A stretch of DNA of 64,000 bases from Gordionus sp. m RMFG-2023 (lineage: Eukaryota; Nematomorpha; Gordioida; Chordodea; Parachordodidae): contig NC_088775.1 of NCBI RefSeq assembly GCF_954871325.1, positions 13,183,561 through 13,247,560 on the forward strand. The letters run 5' to 3'. The position numbers and the translations under genes were made by a program. Position 1 is the first letter of the stretch. The number at the start of each line of letters is the position of its first letter. This document shows positions 22,081 to 34,919 of the stretch, piece by piece. The notes beneath the pieces were generated by a model. That model ran no database searches, was not told where the DNA came from, and worked only from the letters and a program-made list of their open reading frames with translations.

Positions 22081-24055
22081 TTTGAACAATAATGCAAGAA
22101 ATTTTTTTTTAAAAGGTTTAAAAAATTTTGTAATTAATTTGAAAGGATGTTATAAAAAATAACTATTATTAATTATTATATAACTTTAGAAACAAAAAAG
22201 TTAAATTTTCCGGGGAAAGTATATGGCCATCCTTGTCCTTCAGATGAAACTTTCCTCTTTGAGTCGTTCGACTATTAATCTTAAGAAAAATTTAACAATT
22301 ATTTTAAAAAAATCTTTTTTTAATTAAAAAATTATTTCTTTGATAAATATTTGAAATATAATTTAAAAAAAAATAAATTATTTTTTAAATTTAATGTTTT
22401 ATATATTTTTTTTTGAGGAATTCCCATGTCAAATACTAAGAAGCGTGAGTGGTGGATAAAAAGATGAACAAATACAAAAAAACCTATTTTTTCTATAATA
22501 ATAATAAATTAATTTGGAATGAAACCTCTAAAAGTGACCACTTTTAGATCGCATATCACTTTCATATCTTGACCCTTTACTTGTGTAAACCCTCTTTCCA
22601 AAATCTTATTTAGAATAATTTATCCAAACGTTTTAAAGAGTGATCCCTTCCCTGTATTGAGCAGTAAAATAAAAGCCGATGAGGAGTTACTTTATGGAGG
22701 TTTTTCATTGAATATATAATGTTTTTTGTTTATCAATATTTTTAAATTAGAAATCGATTCCTATTTTATCATATATATATATAATAGAAAAAATATATAT
22801 ATTAAATAGCAAAAAAAATAACTAATAACTTAAATCAATTTCAAGTCAAAATTATTTTAAAATTTATATTTTATTTTTTTATATCTAAAAACTAAAATCT
22901 TTAAATTTTATTCTTTCTTTACTAAACTAAAATGTAATCATAAAAAAAGTATTTAAAATATTATTAAAACACTTTTGAAAGAATTTATTTTGATTTTTTT
23001 TAAAAAAATGAAAGTTTTAATTTTTAAGAACAAATAAATATATATTAATCCCTTAATTTGCATTTTGAATCAACGAAGTTAAATTATATCTCCAGAAATT
23101 AATTTGAATTCTTATGATAGCCCAAAATAATGGTAAAATAAATTATTTTATTATAGTCCTGACTGTAGCTAATTTCCTAAACATATTATAATTTATTAAT
23201 ATAACCCATAGGCATAGCTATAAATTTTCTAAGGAATCACATTTTTGTAGGAGAGATGGGAAAAGGGACGTGTCCACAATAAATTTAATTGGCGGCCCTC
23301 AGACCAGCATTTTACAGATTTATAGTTTACACCTATCTTTGTTTTTTTTAAAAATATAGTTAGTTTTATTATATGTTTTTTTATGATATAAATTATTAAC
23401 TTTATAATAATGTATTATCAATTTTCTTTGTATTGTAATAATTTATCTTTTTAATTTTATGAGAAGAGAAGTGAGGGGGAAGAGTCTATTTTATTTGTTG
23501 AAAGTGATATTTGTGAAATATTGATAATTTCCTTTGGCTAGAGGTCTATGCACAACTCTTTAATATTTACTATAACCCCATATTGAAATTATAAAACCCA
23601 AATTTGAGGGAAATGGCTGCGAGTTTCAGTAATCCATTCAGTTTAATTACCTTATAATTATATTCTATGTATTAGATATTTTATTCATATTTATGAGTTA
23701 AGACTAACTATAAAATATTATTTAATTAAAGTATGACTTTTTAACTTCATTATAACTACTACACTTTAATTTCTGCAAAGTTTCAAGAACCAAACATTTT
23801 TTGTCAGCAGATATTCAAATATAAATCTTATACCTAAAATCATTAATTAATTTTATGATTTTGTATTCCTTTCCTGCTTTTTTCTCTCCTCTCCTCTCCT
23901 CCTCCTCTCGTTGATCGATGAAGAATGAAAGAAATCTTCGAGATGGAAGCAAGGATGCCCATACGGAACCAACTCAAACATTCTTTTAATTAGACTAAGG
24001 TAATTTTATTATTATTGAACACTGAGTGGGGTCAAAATAAAATGTTATTTTAGTC

Positions 24056-24200
24056 CCAATCAAAAAAGGAAAAGTGTCAAATAAAAAAGGAAAAAATTCA
24101 ATCAAAAATGAAATAACATCAATCAACAAAGGACTAGGTCCGATCAAAAAAACTGAAAAAGTTCAATCAAAAAAGAAATAATTTCCTTTCAAAAAAAAAG
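24056..24200. repeat. Array of CAATCAAAAAAGGAAAA-like units (left)
   Basis: About six imperfect units of (T)CAATCAAAAAAGGAAAA in tandem. The first 18 bases, ccaatcaaaaaaggaaaa (24056-24073), are repeated exactly in reverse complement at 25968-25985, where a facing array lies. Confidence 0.75.
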
Positions 24201-24821
24201 GAGAACCGGTATTTCTTTCTAATCTCCATTTTTTTTATCACTTTTAATCATTCATTTTCCTTTTTTTTTGCCTCAGTCATATAATTAAGCGAAATAATTC
24301 ACCCCGGTCGAGCATTTGTGATTTTTTTGATTTTATATTCTAATATAGATATAAAAAAAGTTATAGTCAGCCCCCAATTTAAAAAATAATTTAATATCTT
24401 TCAGCTAGTTGCGATTGGGTTGGGTTTGCAGGTTGTATCTAGATTATAATCCACTTATTGTTTGTAATTTTAGCTAAAATACATTTATTTAGAATAGTAC
24501 TTTATTACTAAAGATGAATTTCTTAACTATACTCATTTTTAAACTTCCAAATAAAACCGTTTACCCAAAAATTATTAAAATCCCTATTTTTATTTCAGCA
24601 TAATATATTAAGGACCATTAAAAGTTTGGATATATTTTCCTTAAAGCCATAGCTATAAAAATAAAAATTTCCGAAGTTAATATATAGCATAAGTAGAAGT
24701 CAGGCAATAACGATTTACTCAATATATATCACATTGAAGTAAAGTTGCTATGGGTAAAAAGTTAAAGTTCCATTCTGATTAAAGCTGTAAAGAAACAATT
24801 TTTAAATATTAAAGTCTACAC

Positions 24822-25035
24822 TAGTGTTTTTAAAAATCCTGATTCGGGTCGATTTTAAAAAACGGTCCTATTAAGATTATAACCAAAATAACACCAAGCC
24901 TATTGATTTTGTTCATAGCTGTCAGAATTAAATATTTATTTATCAAATATCGATGCCTACTTAATATTTTTTTAGCTAAAATCCTAATCGAGGTATTTTG
25001 GAAATTCGACCAAAATCGGATTTTTTACAACACTA
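24822..25035. mobile_element. Family A foldback MITE with perfect 8-bp target duplication
   Basis: 214 bp, from TAGTGTTTTTAAAAATCCTG to TTTTTTACAACACTA, flanked on both sides by GTCTACAC (24814-24821 and 25036-25043). This copy fixes the family ends and target-site length and places family A in hAT. The short open frame inside (24903-25112) runs out past the element end and is not a gene. Confidence 0.92.
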
Positions 25036-25300
25036 GTCTACACCATATAAAAAGATACTTTTGCGCAAAAGGGAACATTAATAAACAGTTTGGGTGCTAT
25101 TTAGAATATTGATGGATAGATGCAAAGGGGAAAAGAAATTGAAATGTACAATGTGTCTAAAATGGGCACATTCAAAATATGCTATTTTTGATATAATTTT
25201 TTATATTCCTGTATTTTAGTTTATACTAAAAGTGATGAATAGCTGTCAAAATTACAATATAATATTCAATTAAGCAATATAGGTATGTAAAATTTTATTT

Positions 25301-25365
25301 TAACTTCTTTACCCCGATGCTATCCCACTTTACCCTGGGTATAGGGTAAGATGGCGAAAATGATA
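25301..25365. repeat. GGGTAA-type hairpin
   Basis: The sequence taccctgggtatagggta (about 25333-25350) is a near-perfect inverted repeat flanked by cactt and aagatgg. It may be the terminus of a small repeat; accccgatcttccc at 25510 is a related motif. Confidence 0.4.
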
Positions 25366-25892
25366 TACCTTACATAATTAATCACAGCTCCTTACAGATA
25401 GAAAGCACTTTTTATATATTTTGTAGATGAGGATTTTGTCTACTTATAAATATATAATTTGTTGTTTTGTTAGTGTTTCAAAATATAATAAAAATACAAA
25501 ATACTAATACCCCGATCTTCCCTATTTTATTTCCGCCAAATGTAATTAGATAATTGAAAAAGTAAAAAGAATGGCCATAAATGACAAAAATACAAAAAAA
25601 TAAATAAATTATTTTTTTAAAAAAAGACAAAAAAAAAGAATAATAAAATAAAGAGAAGAAAAAAAATAAAATAATTGAGGAAAGATGATTAAATTAAATT
25701 AAAGATGGCATAAAATTAAAAAAAGCAAATAGTTAGATAAAAACTAAGAAAAAAAATTAAAAATAATCAAAAAATTAAAGAAAAATGCCACAAAAATGAC
25801 ATTTAAGGATTATTAAAACGAAAACAAAAAAAACAATAAAAGATATTTTAAAAAAAAGATAAATAATGATTTTCTCTTTTTGAATGGAAATT

Positions 25893-26010
25893 TATTTTTT
25901 GATTGAATTGTTTCCCCTTGTTGAAATTTTCATATTTTGGTCGGGCCTTTTCATTCTTTATTGAGCGTTTTCCTTTTTTGATTGGTTTTTTTAATCGGAT
26001 CTTTTCTTTA
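25893..26010. repeat. Facing array of TTTTCCTTTTTTGATTG-like units (right)
   Basis: Imperfect units of TTTTCCTTTTTTGATTG and variants, the reverse complement of the array at 24056-24200. The exact 18-bp match lies at 25968-25985. Confidence 0.7.
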
Positions 26011-26034
26011 AATAGTAATTTTCGCTATTAGTAT

Positions 26035-26476
26035 TAGAGACCTACAAAATGTAAATTTTTAGGCCCAAACCCGCTTGCAGTCCGCTGCAAATTTTTTTCA
26101 GATCAAAGGTTCGTTGCGCTCTTTGGCTCGAGTTTTAAAAATACATATAGGGAAGAAATCTCTCAAACTCAAAATATAAACTTTATTTTTCTATTTTAAT
26201 GTTTAAGCAATAAATTTAAATATTCAGAAATAATTTTGATAATTTAATTATGTTTACAAACATTTCCTATCTCCTAATTTTTTTTTTGAACTTTTTATAT
26301 TTTTAATTCATTATTTATAATTTTTATTAGAGATCTTTAGGCCCGAACATAAATTATAATTAAAATTTTTTGCCATAGCTCGACTCGAACAAAATTATTT
26401 TTAAAAAATAGGCTCACCCCAGACCAATATAAATTCGGACCCAGGGGGAGATCGGACCGGGCTTTGCAGATCACTA
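26035..26476. mobile_element. Small hAT-like element with GGCCC-rich ends
   Basis: The left end TAGAGACCTACAAAATG faces the right end, which reads TAGTGATCTGCAAAGCCCGG on the other strand; the first 14 bases match at 11 positions. The interior is non-coding and GC motifs cluster at both ends. A second internal start-like motif (tagagatctttaggcccg, about 26330) suggests a partial duplication or nesting. The flanking 8-mers (attagtat, attgtggt) agree only partly. Confidence 0.5.
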
Positions 26477-27461
26477 ATTGTGGTATTCAAATCAGGCAAG
26501 ATCTGAAGATGAATGGAAATATAATATTAACATTTTTAAGTTTATTGATGTTGATACCTGACAATGACAAGCCAACTCTGCAGTATTCTAAAAGATATTT
26601 TTAGATCGTTTATATTTTTTTCCCAAAGAAAAAATTATCACGCATATAGTAAAAATAAACCTAATCGAACAAGAAAGAGATATGAAATAACAAATTTTAT
26701 CATGTCAAATTTTGAATCCTTTTTCTTGTCGGATTTTCAATTCCTTGTACTTTATTAAATTATTTATATATATATATATATATACTTTATAAAACAAAAA
26801 TTAAATAAAGCCTAATTTATGGTAAACGCGTTTTGTTCAGGCGGTGTGGTTGGTTTTTAATGCTGCGTTATTTGTAAAATCAAGCCAATAAATAGGTAAG
26901 ATTTAAACATGAGGCGATATAATGATACCGCTATGATAAAATTAAGAAAACATATGTTGAGATGCGATGTTAATAAATATGCGATACGATTATAATAAAT
27001 TGCGAAATTTTGATAAAATGGTATTTGTTATTTTTAAAATATTGTGTAAAATAATTATCTCTATTTTTATTTCAAAAAATAGTATCTCTATAAAGAATCA
27101 GCTTTGATTTGGATACGTAACCGCACGTATTGAACAAAACGCGTTTACCAGCATAAGAGGCAATTCTAAAATTAACTTCAACATAGATTATTATATTGCA
27201 GAAATTTTATTGAATTATAGAAAAAAATAAGCAAAAAAGATCGATGTATTTCAATGACATTGGAACATTTATCGAAAATGAAAAATCATATTGTCCTTAG
27301 TTCAAGCCATGTTTAGCTCAATTGCTAATTTATAGAAATTTAGTTGAGATTGAGTTTAATATATTATAATCTTCAATTTTGGGAAACTCTTCTGTTGCCA
27401 TATTTACAGGCTACGTCAAAAATAAAATGCTACTGTACTAATATTATAGACCCCTGCATAG
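26477..27461. other. AT-rich DNA without recognised gene
   Basis: Includes the microsatellite above and two facing copies of a short motif: aacgcgttttgttca near 26825 and tgaacaaaacgcgtt near 27130. These are perfectly complementary, so 26824-27145 may be another small foldback-type element. Confidence 0.45.
26765..26785. repeat. (TA)n microsatellite
   Basis: About ten uninterrupted TA units. Confidence 0.9.
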
Positions 27462-27645
27462 TTGTGTTGTTAAACGGCTCGATTTAAGCCGATTTTTAAA
27501 ATATTGTCTATGCCTCGAGATTTCGTTAATAGATGTTCAAACCTTTGTACCACTTATTAGCAAAATCTTAAGGCTTCCATAATATTTTTCCTAATAAAAC
27601 ATTGAGTTAGCCGTTTTTAAAAATCGGCTCAGAATGAGCCGTTTA
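27462..27645. mobile_element. Family A foldback MITE, right end truncated
   Basis: The copy starts ttgtgttgttaaacggctcg and shows the core agatgttcaaacctttgtac and the right zone ttagccgtttttaaaaatcg then gctcagaatgagccgttta. The last 12 bases of the terminal repeat are missing, so the target duplication cannot be tested. Confidence 0.75.
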
Positions 27646-29077
27646 TTTCATATAAGTTAAAGATTATAATATTTTCACTATGTTATTAAATTGTTTTAAA
27701 TTTAACTACAGATGTAATGAATGAAATCAGCGCTGTTTAAAATATTAAATTTAATAAAATTATAAAAAAAATCCAAAATTAATTTTAAAAATCTATAATT
27801 TCTGGATCTTCAACATCCCATTTTAGGAAATTTGTCGGTGCCAATATTAGAGATTATAATAAAAGTTATATGGGAGGTGACATCGATGGGTTAAAAATTC
27901 TAAAATTACTTCTAAATAGATTCATAAAACCAATATATACTAGTTATTTTAGAGTATGAATTAAATAATTTTCTCATAAATATTATACAACATTTAGAGA
28001 AATTAAGAAATAGAAATGTATATGATTATAAAATAAGACTTTTCACAATAGTAAAGAAAAAATTCATAAAATATTCAGGCATTCTAAATTCCCTTGATAT
28101 ATTTTATAATAATGATATTTATTTTAAAGTAATATTAATGACAATGGAAGATATTGGGCCCTTATAGTTTATATTTTAATCCACCAAAAGTGAAGTTAGA
28201 ACCCTATCCATATTACCAATAAAGAATGGAGCCTTTTAGTCTCCTTTAAAATCGATTAAAGTTAGCTTAATATTAATGAATTGATTTAAAATTATACTTG
28301 TAATAATAAACTCTCCCAAATGGTGTCAGGAAAGCAGTCCAAGATTCGGGAAGATATTTATTGATTTTCTCCAGCAATCTATCTTGGGACATTATCGGAA
28401 AATCAATTCCCGTCAATCATCAACGAGCCCCGCGAAATGGATATATAAATCTATTTGAGTCTTTAAAATAACAATTTTGCCAGGGTTTTTTCTTTGTTAA
28501 GGAAGTAGTAAAATTTTCTGGAATAAGTTGTAGACATTGTTGAAAAGCTCGGTAATATATCTAAGTTTTTTTATTTTTTGAGTAAAATATGTGGCATTTA
28601 TTTCAAATAGTTTTAAGAATAATATAATATATAAATAATTACAATTTTTTTTAAATGATAAATTAATTGCTTTATCCAGTCTAATTACATAGGGATTACT
28701 TAAAAGGTTTAATCATCAATTTATAAGTTTGTGTCAAATAACACTTCAGTGATTAATCGCGGAGGTTTTCCCCAAACCAAAAATTTTAAAATTGTTGGCG
28801 TGTTAATATTTGTCCAGGAATTTTTTCGAAAGCCTCTTTTCATAACTAAACTATATTTCTGAAAGGTGTCATGCACATTTTTAATTAGAAATATATTTTA
28901 TAAATTGTTGCTTGTTTTTTTTAAAGTAGCAAAATATGCAAAATAAGAATTATTACAATTTTGTTTTTTTACTATAAAATTTATATTTTAACATAAAACT
29001 TTAAAAATTTATAACTAATTTTAGGTTTTTAAACATTTAATTTTCACCTGGTCACGAAGTTAAGACAAATTAATTAT

Positions 29078-29260
29078 GATTTGATGCTATTTTTAAAATC
29101 GGATAGCTCAATACTTTAGCCAGAAAATATTGCCTAAGTCTTGAAATTCCGCTACTCGATGTTTAACCTATGTGCCATCTATGAGCAAAATCTTATATTT
29201 TTTTTCTGGATAAAATGAGGCCGTTTAAAATTCATTATTCTGATTAAGTCGGGCTCATTG
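29078..29260. mobile_element. Family A foldback MITE, diverged
   Basis: Shares atttttaaaatcggatagct, gccagaaaatattgcctaag and the centre gtgccatctatgagcaaaat with other copies. Both terminal repeats are eroded; limits are approximate. Confidence 0.6.
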
Positions 29261-30689
29261 ATATTAATATACTAGTCCAGATTGATGATTCCTTTATTAA
29301 AATGCATTTTGTGTAAAACTTACACAGGAAACAGCTGCAGGCACCATTTTATGATCTGTACTTTAACAAAATGGCACTCCGTGGTCTCGCCGATCTTTTA
29401 TTTTATTTAATGTTATATATATCATGAATAATGAACGACTGAAGTTATATATAACGTAATGTATAAGATATGGCTTATAAGTATATAAAAAAGAATGATA
29501 AAAGGCAATTTATGATTAGCCAATCAGTATCAGCCGGTTCGGAAATTTTAGGAGGTGTGGAAGGCGTAATTAAGGGGGAAAATAATTTTCGAAAAAAATA
29601 ATTGTTTTAAACCGTATCTGCTTTATATAGGCACGGGAAATTATTATCCTTTTTTCATATTATATTTTTTTAGAATTAAGGCTACTCTGATTATTCGTAA
29701 TAATAAAAAATTATTATACTAGTAAATTACTCTATGTACCCAATACAACAATGGGTATGTCAATTACAAGAAAATTGATTTTTTTTAATTCTCATTTCCA
29801 ACTGTATTTTATATATAATCAAATTTTATTATTACTAATATTTGCAACATAATAACAATTAGGATAGGAAACTGAATGTTACTAAATACTGCCCTGTTAA
29901 ACTGTCCTGCAATTTTTATTAAATATACAAAAATATTTGTATATTTTAATCGCTGTCTGATTATTATTATAGGGTTCTATGTCCATATTATGTGGAACCT
30001 TTAGAGTTGAAATAATATTCATAGGGATCCCCTCCCCCCACCCATTTAAGTTCAAGAAATCCCCAAAAAATTAATTTTAGATATGTTTTTTTATGTAATA
30101 AAATAAAGTTTTTTTTTCTTTTGGATCAATGTTTTAATTATTATATTGTCTCATATTTTATTTAACCATTCATAATAAGCCATTATTTTTTATGGCTTGA
30201 AAATAAAAAATATTTAATCTTTAAAAAATTTTAAAAATTTCAAAAAATCGTCTATTTTTTAAAAAAAGAAATTTAAAGACAGCTTTTATTATTTTAAATA
30301 ATAAGGAGAACTAAATTTATAGTGGGTAAAGAAAGTAAATTTTAAAAAAAGTATTTACCGATTTTTTTTTACATAAATTTAATATCTAAAATAATAAAAT
30401 TTTAATCAATATTCAAAATATAGGGCTTATAAAACAAAAAATAATATACAAGTTTTGTTTTATTTTCAAAAAATATTTTTATATTTTTGAAATTGATTTT
30501 TTGGATTTTGAAATATTGAAAATCTTTTATTTATTTTTTGTTAAAAGTTAATTTTTTTTTGTTTAATTCAAGACTTTTTGTTTTGATCTCCATCCCTAAT
30601 TATTCAAATCTATTTGGTTATTTTTACCAAGATAATCTCTTAATTTTCTCTTTTCCTAAATTTCATTTTCTTATCAATATTAAATTTAC

Positions 30690-30850
30690 GTTCTCTCTAT
30701 CAACCCCCCATTTTTTTTAATTTCCCTTATTACCCAGTTTATTATACCCCGGGCTCCTCCAAAATTTATATCCCCCCCCCCTCTTCCCTCTTCCATACTT
30801 TATACTCTACCTATCCTCACCTCTTATACTCTTTCCATTAGTCTGATTTA
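30690..30850. repeat. Polypyrimidine tract
   Basis: Run rich in C and T on the plus strand, including a ten-C run (about 30771-30781) and repeated ctcttcc/ctcacctct motifs. Confidence 0.7.
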
Positions 30851-31489
30851 TCTCCTTATCATTCAAATATTGGATTATCAAATGCCCTTTTTATTCTACC
30901 CCATCGCCCTCTTAGATATAAATTAATTTTACTGCTAGAATTACACCAAATATAGTAATCATCTCTAGACCTTTTACAAGCCATATAGCCATTTCCGATC
31001 AAAAATCATCAGTTTTTTTATTATATAGTTTAGATCACGAGTAAACAAATTTCATATATTTTCAATTAATCAAAAATATTAAAATTTGACTACTCAGTTT
31101 TGTGAAGTAGATTAGGAACAAACATGAAAGACCCACCCTGCTGACTGTATTGATTAAAACATTTTTATGGTTAGTTAGTGATAGATGAGCATAAAAAATA
31201 TTAATTTGAAAGTAAAAGATAATCAATTATAATTATAACTAAATGAAATTTTTAAAAAAATGTAAAATAATAAATAAAATAATTTTAATATGAAAATTAA
31301 GTATGAATTATTTTCATTAGATAATTATTGCTTCTCTAGACATCTTTTAAACATCTCTGACATATTATAATGATTGAATAATTATGTAAAATATATATAC
31401 TAATATAAAAAATATCTAAATTTATATAGAAGCAAAGTAAAAATCGATATAACTGTTAAAACTTAATATTTTATTCAAATTTTGGTTTG

Positions 31490-33440
31490 CGCAAAGATAA
31501 CATTAATCCATTTAATACTAACTCTTATAATTTTTTGACAATGCCAATTGACACTCTTTTCATCCCATTTCCCCATTAATTTCTTAGAAATTATAAGTTC
31601 CCGACCATACCTAGAATTTTTGTTTTAAAATGCTCAATATTTTCTTTGTACTTCCTATCTCTAAAAACAATATTATAAACATCTTCTAATTTTTAAGAGT
31701 ATTTAAACAGAGGTTCTAATAATTTACAGTTCCAAGAGTATTTCTGCATGCATAAAGTAAAGCAACTAAATCTTCCTCTTTTTTATATCTAGGCGGGGCT
31801 TAAATGATCTTATCAATCGCCATTCCTTTCTTTTGTTGTGATTAAATGCCATGTATTAGTTGAATTCCATTTGTTTTGACAAAAATTATTAGATTTAATC
31901 AATTAAATTGCGGCCCGCTAACAGAAATTATCACTTTTGTTCTGGATCTTGAATAAATTGAAGTTAAAACTTTAACTTTCTACTTTTGAACTATTATCCA
32001 AATTATTTCTGACCACCGGCTATTGGTATCTATTAATAATAATAATCAATAGCTACCCTTTAAATGGCTCAGCATAATGTATATGTAATCGATGACATCC
32101 TTTTTCTGGTTTTGGTCAACCTATTTGAATGATTGTTGATGTATTATGTTGCATTTCAATCGTCATAAATCTTCACTCTCTTTGCTTATATTTGGCCACA
32201 CCATACTATGAATTTTCATTTTAATTATCTTCAGGATCCCCCTATGTAACAAGGCTAATACTCGTGATCGCTCTTGTTGAGGAAATTTCTGTCCTCCCCA
32301 TTAAGCCTTCCTTATCCATAGTAATTCCTTTTCTTTTCATAAAATTCTATCAGACCTATATCATATCCTCTTGGAAAGGCCAATAACCATTTTTGGTTTA
32401 CCTATATTTTCTATTATAAATATAACCTTAATAAGTTTTATTTTCAATCTCATATTTAATGAGGAGTAATTTCCGACTCCTTGTATTGATTCTAGGCCTT
32501 TTATTTTTGAATGTTTAAACCCGTGAAAATCTGGATAACCTGTCTAAGGCGCCTATTCGAGTGGTAGGTAAGTTTATATTAGTTAATCTGCCAATAGAAA
32601 TACCCATCTCTGAATTCTCACTTTTGAAGTTATTGGTTTTTGGGGGGATTTGAACTGACATCACAAGTTTATGATCGATTTGTTATATAAATTTTTATCA
32701 TGCATGTACTTTCTGAAATTTATCGCCTTAAAAATGATTGCTGCTCCCTGCTCTGTAATTTATGAAAATACGCCTCATAATTCACCAGTGGGGAAAAAAT
32801 TCATAGGATTAGATCTATAAGTATATGAGCATTTCTTATTAATTGCTTTATTTTCTCAAAAGAATTATGATAATTTATTGTGCACATTGGATATTTTTTT
32901 TTAATCGTTTATAATGACTTGGCCATATTAGCAATTTTAATAATATGTTGCTCAATCTAAAAATGGATCAATTGTTTTGCTTTTCTTGTAGGTTAATCTT
33001 TGCAATGGCTTATATATTTTTGGATGTTTTCGTGATCCCATTTTTAAATATAAATATTCAACATTTTGTTGGGAAAAGGCAAATTTTAAGCGCTTAAACT
33101 AGATTACATTATATCCAGACGCTTTAACACTTTTTCCAACATGATTAACACTATCCTTTCAAGTTACTATGAGATTATCTAGATAACCGATATATTTTTT
33201 GATTCTTCCGACATATAGTAAATATGCCTATGATAGATCGAGTATATAAAATCCTTGAAGGCAACAAAGACTATTGCTAGGAAAATTTTTATTATAGGCG
33301 AATCCTTCCTGAAATAAAAAAACCCCAATTCAAAATTCTATGAGAAATATTATGAGTCTTTCTTTGGAACACTACCCTATCGCTCTTAGTTCCCTATAAT
33401 ACTATAGCCTTTTATTTTTCTTGTTTGCTCATCCTATTAG
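31490..33440 (-). mobile_element. Ty3/Gypsy retrotransposon fossil (Mag/CsRn1-like), minus strand, broken
   Basis: Minus-strand remains in Gypsy order. Reverse transcriptase lies around 33330-32900 (for example GYLDNLIVT, the YLDD-box region). RNase H lies around 32860-32690. Integrase follows around 32290-31780, with WSEIIW, and a weak tail runs to about 31490. The fossil is broken in many places (dozens of breaks) and no gag part or LTRs are seen at either side. It looks old. It is less AT-rich than the surrounding DNA. It is not part of the plus-strand fossil at 12684; orientation and coverage differ. Confidence 0.75.
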
Positions 33441-34919
33441 ATTGTGCACTCTCTCAATAACAATATAAACATGTATAATTTATATTATGTATCTCGACAT
33501 TAGATTTGATTTAAACACATATAAATTTTTTATAATTTTAGATAATTTATAATTCATCACAAAAATAGTTTTGTATTATTTAATTATATTTTTCCTTCTC
33601 CAATTCCAGAAAATTTTATATAAAATGTTCTTGTTATAAATATTTAAGGTATTTTTTATTTAGTTATACAATATTAACATAGATGAAATTATGTAATCAT
33701 ATTATATACAAAATAGACAACAATAAAGTTGAAGAAGTTATGAAAATAATATAAATGATGATAATCATGGAGATCATGTATATCAAATATTTTAAAATCA
33801 AAAGCTTAAAGTTTGTAGTTGATCATTTTCTAAATACGTTGATCCATGATTGACTCCAAGTTCTTCTTATAGGTTTTATCTACAACAATTACCACTCGTA
33901 CATCTTGGAATGCATTAATAGTATTCCGGGCTCGAATTATGGGTAAATAAAAATGTTCAGATTAGCAATCACTTTTTGTGAATATCATTTTAAGCTAATA
34001 AAAAATATCCACCTTAATCCTCCCCCCACTCCCTGACCCCCCAAAATGTATGCATATATCTTAAACAATAATTTGAAAGAAAGAATGTAAAAGTTGATAT
34101 TTTTCTATAAAATTATTCATCATAATTTATACATTTTTGGAAAAAAGCATTTATATATAAAAAAAAGTTAACCAAAAATGTTTTTTAAGAAGCCAAAGAT
34201 AAGTCTTAAGACAAAAGTGAAATATATTATAATTATTAATAACAGATCCATAAAATAATAATGTATATAATTTTTTATAAAGTTAGTAATTTTAATTTAT
34301 TTATCTTAATAAAAGTAAAATATAATTATAAAACTATTGATAAAATTAAATCATAAATTAAATAAAAAATTAAATCATAAATTAAATAAAAAATTAAAGC
34401 ACAATACAAACAGTGGAATATTATATGTCGTAGATTTACAGTATATCTAATTTTATCAATAATCATATGACAATCAAGTAATTTTAACCAATATAGCGAA
34501 TTATATATTTTACAGAAAACTATAAAATATTGATAAGGACATCAGAAAATATCTTTTAAAGACATTGTGGAATAAATAATATGAAGATTAATTTTTAATA
34601 TTTAATTTAAATAAATAGATGACGTTAAATAATTGAATGCAAATTGTTGCTATATTTATTATCAAGAGCATTGATTAGTAAAATTTGTTAAAATATTAAC
34701 TGTAATATATTTTCTAACTGTCAAATATGTCTGTAAAAGTGGAATTTTACCTAGTATTTCGTAACTAATTCTATATATTAGATGAATATCAACTATATGT
34801 CTACTTACTTTTTATAAATAAATTTATTATACTTGTTTGGAATAAATTATTACCATGCTTTTATACTAATGTATATATAGGTTATTTACTAAATTTATAT
34901 ATACAAATAAAAATATATT
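33441..34919. other. AT-rich DNA without recognised gene
   Basis: Contains a short tandem repeat at 34345-34397. A C-rich patch near 34018-34045 (cctccccccactccctgacc) may be a decayed hAT end, but no terminus is seen. Confidence 0.4.
34345..34397. repeat. 24-bp tandem repeat, 2.2 copies
   Basis: attaaatcataaattaaata then aaaa, repeated exactly at 34369. Confidence 0.9.

Larger units (their letters stand above)
21296..24055. other. AT-rich DNA without recognised gene
   Basis: Contains the possible hAT end at 21432-21490 and the simple repeat at 21971-22080. About 21690-21900 and 23206-23310 are less AT-rich but unassigned; the latter starts taggcatagctataaatttt, vaguely hAT-end-like. No gene seen. 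Confidence 0.4.
27646..31489. other. AT-rich DNA with a family A relic and a pyrimidine tract
   Basis: A diverged family A copy lies at about 29078-29260 (centre tactcgatgtttaacctatg). About 28330-28450 and 29280-29400 are less AT-rich and may be older unique sequence, but no ORF or motif identifies them. A strongly C/T-biased tract runs from about 30690 to 30850. No gene is recognised. Confidence 0.4.

Noticed and set aside
29318-29338. acacaggaaacagct resembles the lacZ/M13-reverse-primer region of cloning vectors
   Set aside because: Only 15 bases match and the flanks on both sides differ from vector sequence; treated as coincidence.
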